This document shows positions 7,564 through 8,670 of a DNA stretch of 8,670 nt, piece after piece. Numbering within the stretch: the stretch's first letter is position 1; every line of letters starts with the position of its first letter. This DNA is from an uncultured Desulfovibrio sp. (GTDB taxonomy: Bacteria > Desulfobacterota > Desulfovibrionia > Desulfovibrionales > Desulfovibrionaceae). The stretch is from assembly GCA_947177645.1 (NCBI GenBank), contig CAMWVJ010000034.1, positions 1-8,670 on the forward strand. The letters are read 5' to 3'. The translations under genes and the position numbers were made by a program. The notes under the pieces were generated by a model. The model did no database searches and was not told the origin of the DNA. It saw only the letters and a program-made list of their open reading frames with translations.

Positions 7564-7971
7564 ATGCTGGATTATCGCCGCTTCAAGGAAATCAACGATC
7601 TCTTCGCTTCCGGCCAGACAGAAAAGGCGCGCCACCTGCTCATGGAGATGCAATCCCGCTGCATCGCGCTGCGCGACGAGATGAGCATGCTCAAGATCCG
7701 CCTGCAAAGCCTCGAGGACGTTCTCTATCTCGCGCAAAACCTCTTTGAGGAGCACGGCTTTTACTGGCTGCACACAAGCGGCGTGCGCCAAGGCCCCTTT
7801 TGCCCCCGCTGTTACGAGAGCGAAGGCGGCCTCATCCGGCTGGAGAAACGCAAACACCGGCTGGAATGCCCCTATTGCCGCGCCACCTATGACCACCACC
7901 CCGAGCTCGACGCCGTTGCCTCCTCCGGCATGAAGGCCGGGGCCGCCAAGATCCTGCATTTCGCGCGCTGA
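7564..7971 (+). CDS. Small helical plus zinc-ribbon protein of unknown function
   Basis: A 135-residue protein. Residues 1-62 look like two charged amphipathic helices, probably a coiled coil (FKEINDLFASGQTEKARHLL, then LRDEMSMLKIRLQSLEDVLYLAQ). A short FYWLHTSGVRQGPF segment follows. Next comes a four-cysteine zinc ribbon: CPRC (C80, C83) and CPYC (C102, C105), 18 residues apart. The tail (111-135) has no clear motif. There is no signal peptide or membrane segment, so it should be cytoplasmic. I recall similar helical/YWL/QGPFC/zinc-ribbon proteins as hypothetical proteins in Desulfovibrio relatives but cannot confirm this here. Nucleic-acid or protein binding is a reasonable guess from architecture only. 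ATG 7552 would add four residues (MGTA). It has its own leader and ends convergently with the phzF-like gene. Confidence 0.85.
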   Translation: MLDYRRFKEINDLFASGQTEKARHLLMEMQSRCIALRDEMSMLKIRLQSLEDVLYLAQNLFEEHGFYWLHTSGVRQGPFCPRCYESEGGLIRLEKRKHRLECPYCRATYDHHPELDAVASSGMKAGAAKILHFAR

Positions 7972-7990
7972 GGGCGTGCCGGCCCCCGAG

Positions 7991-8029
7991 CGCATATGCC
8001 GATCCTGTTCCCTGGCATGCGTGCTTTTT
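7991..8029 (+). terminator. Possible intrinsic terminator in the convergent gap
   Basis: CGCA (7991-7994) and TGCC (7997-8000), separated by a TA bulge, can pair with GGCA (8014-8017) and TGCG (8018-8021) around a 13-nt loop; TTTTT follows at 8025-8029. The stem is bulged and the loop long, so this is only moderately convincing. It would serve the plus-strand zinc-ribbon gene. No equivalent T-run exists for the minus-strand gene. Confidence 0.4.
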
Positions 8030-8038
8030 GGGAGAGCT

Positions 8039-8670
8039 TCAGCGCGGGAGCGCCGCCGGCGCAATCTCTGAAATGGCGAACAGGCAGGCCTTGCCGCTGA
8101 TCTCGACCCTGCCGTTTTCCTGCACCTTGCAGTACAGGATGCCCCCGCGCCGTGACGCCTGAAGGGCGGTGACGGCATCCTTGTGCAACTCGCCGGCCCA
8201 GTAGGGCGCGATCTGGCAATGCGCCGAGCCGCACACCGGGTCTTCGGCAATGCCCAGTTTGGGGAAGAAGCTGCGCGAGGCGCAGTCCGCAGTCTCGCCG
8301 GGCGCCGTGGCATGCTGGCCGCGGCCCTCCAGTTGCCGCAACAGGTTCTGGTCAGGCACGAGGCCCCGCACCGCTTCCTCGCTTTCAAATACGCACACAA
8401 GGTCCGCGCCAAGGAGGGCCTTGACGGGCGCAGCCCCGAAGGCCGCGCACATGGCCTCGGTGACGGGGACTTCCCGCTGCGGGATGCGCGGGAAATCCAT
8501 GGCATAGAGCTGCCCCACCCGGCGCACCGTCAAGATGCCCTCGCCGGTGAGGAACTCGACCTTTTCCGCGGTCTTGGCGAGAAAATTCAGCACCACAAAG
8601 GCCGAAGCGAGCGTCGCGTGGCCGCAGAGGCCCACTTCCGTCTCGGGCGTGAACCAGCGCAGGCGATAGG
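8039..8670 (-). CDS. PhzF-family isomerase/epimerase-like protein, N-terminus outside the window
   Basis: The minus-strand frame is open to the window edge and ends at TGA (8041-8039). It gives 209 visible residues of a family usually 260-300 long, so some 50-80 N-terminal residues are missing, including the catalytic glutamate region. The first visible residues read RWFTPETEVGLCGHATLASA, the classic PhzF first-lobe signature. The second-lobe signature is SRSFFPKLGIAEDPVCGSAH, followed by APYWAGEL and RGG, as in many bacterial PhzF-like proteins. PhzF itself isomerises dihydro-3-hydroxyanthranilate in phenazine synthesis, but most homologues are stand-alone and of unknown substrate. No phenazine genes are visible, so no pathway is claimed. 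A GTG at 8635 is an internal valine codon, not a start: the conserved motif continues upstream of it. The gene is convergent with the zinc-ribbon gene. Confidence 0.93.
   Translation of the reverse strand, partial: YRLRWFTPETEVGLCGHATLASAFVVLNFLAKTAEKVEFLTGEGILTVRRVGQLYAMDFPRIPQREVPVTEAMCAAFGAAPVKALLGADLVCVFESEEAVRGLVPDQNLLRQLEGRGQHATAPGETADCASRSFFPKLGIAEDPVCGSAHCQIAPYWAGELHKDAVTALQASRRGGILYCKVQENGRVEISGKACLFAISEIAPAALPR

Noticed and set aside
8039..8635. The GTG at 8635 as the start of the PhzF-like gene
   Set aside because: The conserved RWFTPETEV motif continues upstream in the same open frame to the window edge, so the gene is cut by the window rather than starting there.

Overview
The window is very GC-rich chromosomal DNA, roughly two-thirds G+C by eye with a strong G/C preference at third codon positions. 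The protein set and its sequence style (an HslU with a long I-domain, a MiaB, a small coiled-coil/zinc-ribbon protein) suggest a delta-proteobacterium of the Desulfovibrionaceae type. That assignment rests on memory of family sequences, not on a search. The region looks like ordinary, densely packed chromosome: I see no mobile element, CRISPR array, tRNA or rRNA.

Layout. Six genes read left to right and one partial gene reads back from the right edge. hslU (23-1336) encodes the ATPase of the HslUV protease. It is followed after 33 bp by a membrane-anchored calcineurin-like metallophosphoesterase (1370-2572). After another 105 bp comes a secreted two-lobed M16 zinc peptidase (2678-5368). These three probably form one transcription unit, closed by a strong intrinsic terminator at 5393-5434. 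A second unit holds a small uncharacterised protein (5511-5888) and, 24 bp later in the same reading frame, miaB (5913-7295), a tRNA methylthiotransferase. A 268-bp spacer with strong GC palindromes precedes a 135-aa helical/zinc-ribbon protein of unknown function (7564-7971). A weak terminator-like hairpin lies in the convergent gap before a PhzF-family protein on the minus strand (8039-8670), whose N-terminus is beyond the window.

Themes. The first block concerns protein turnover and the envelope: a cytoplasmic unfoldase, a membrane-tethered phosphoesterase and an exported peptidase. The second concerns tRNA modification. No clear functional link between the blocks can be shown from sequence alone.

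Odd points. hslU ends in six consecutive in-frame stop codons arranged as a perfect 9-bp tandem repeat. miaB has no Shine-Dalgarno sequence and shares its frame with the gene just upstream, across a single UAG. The two small proteins at 5511-5888 and 7564-7971 have no function I can assign. I found no convincing evidence of a new multi-gene system.
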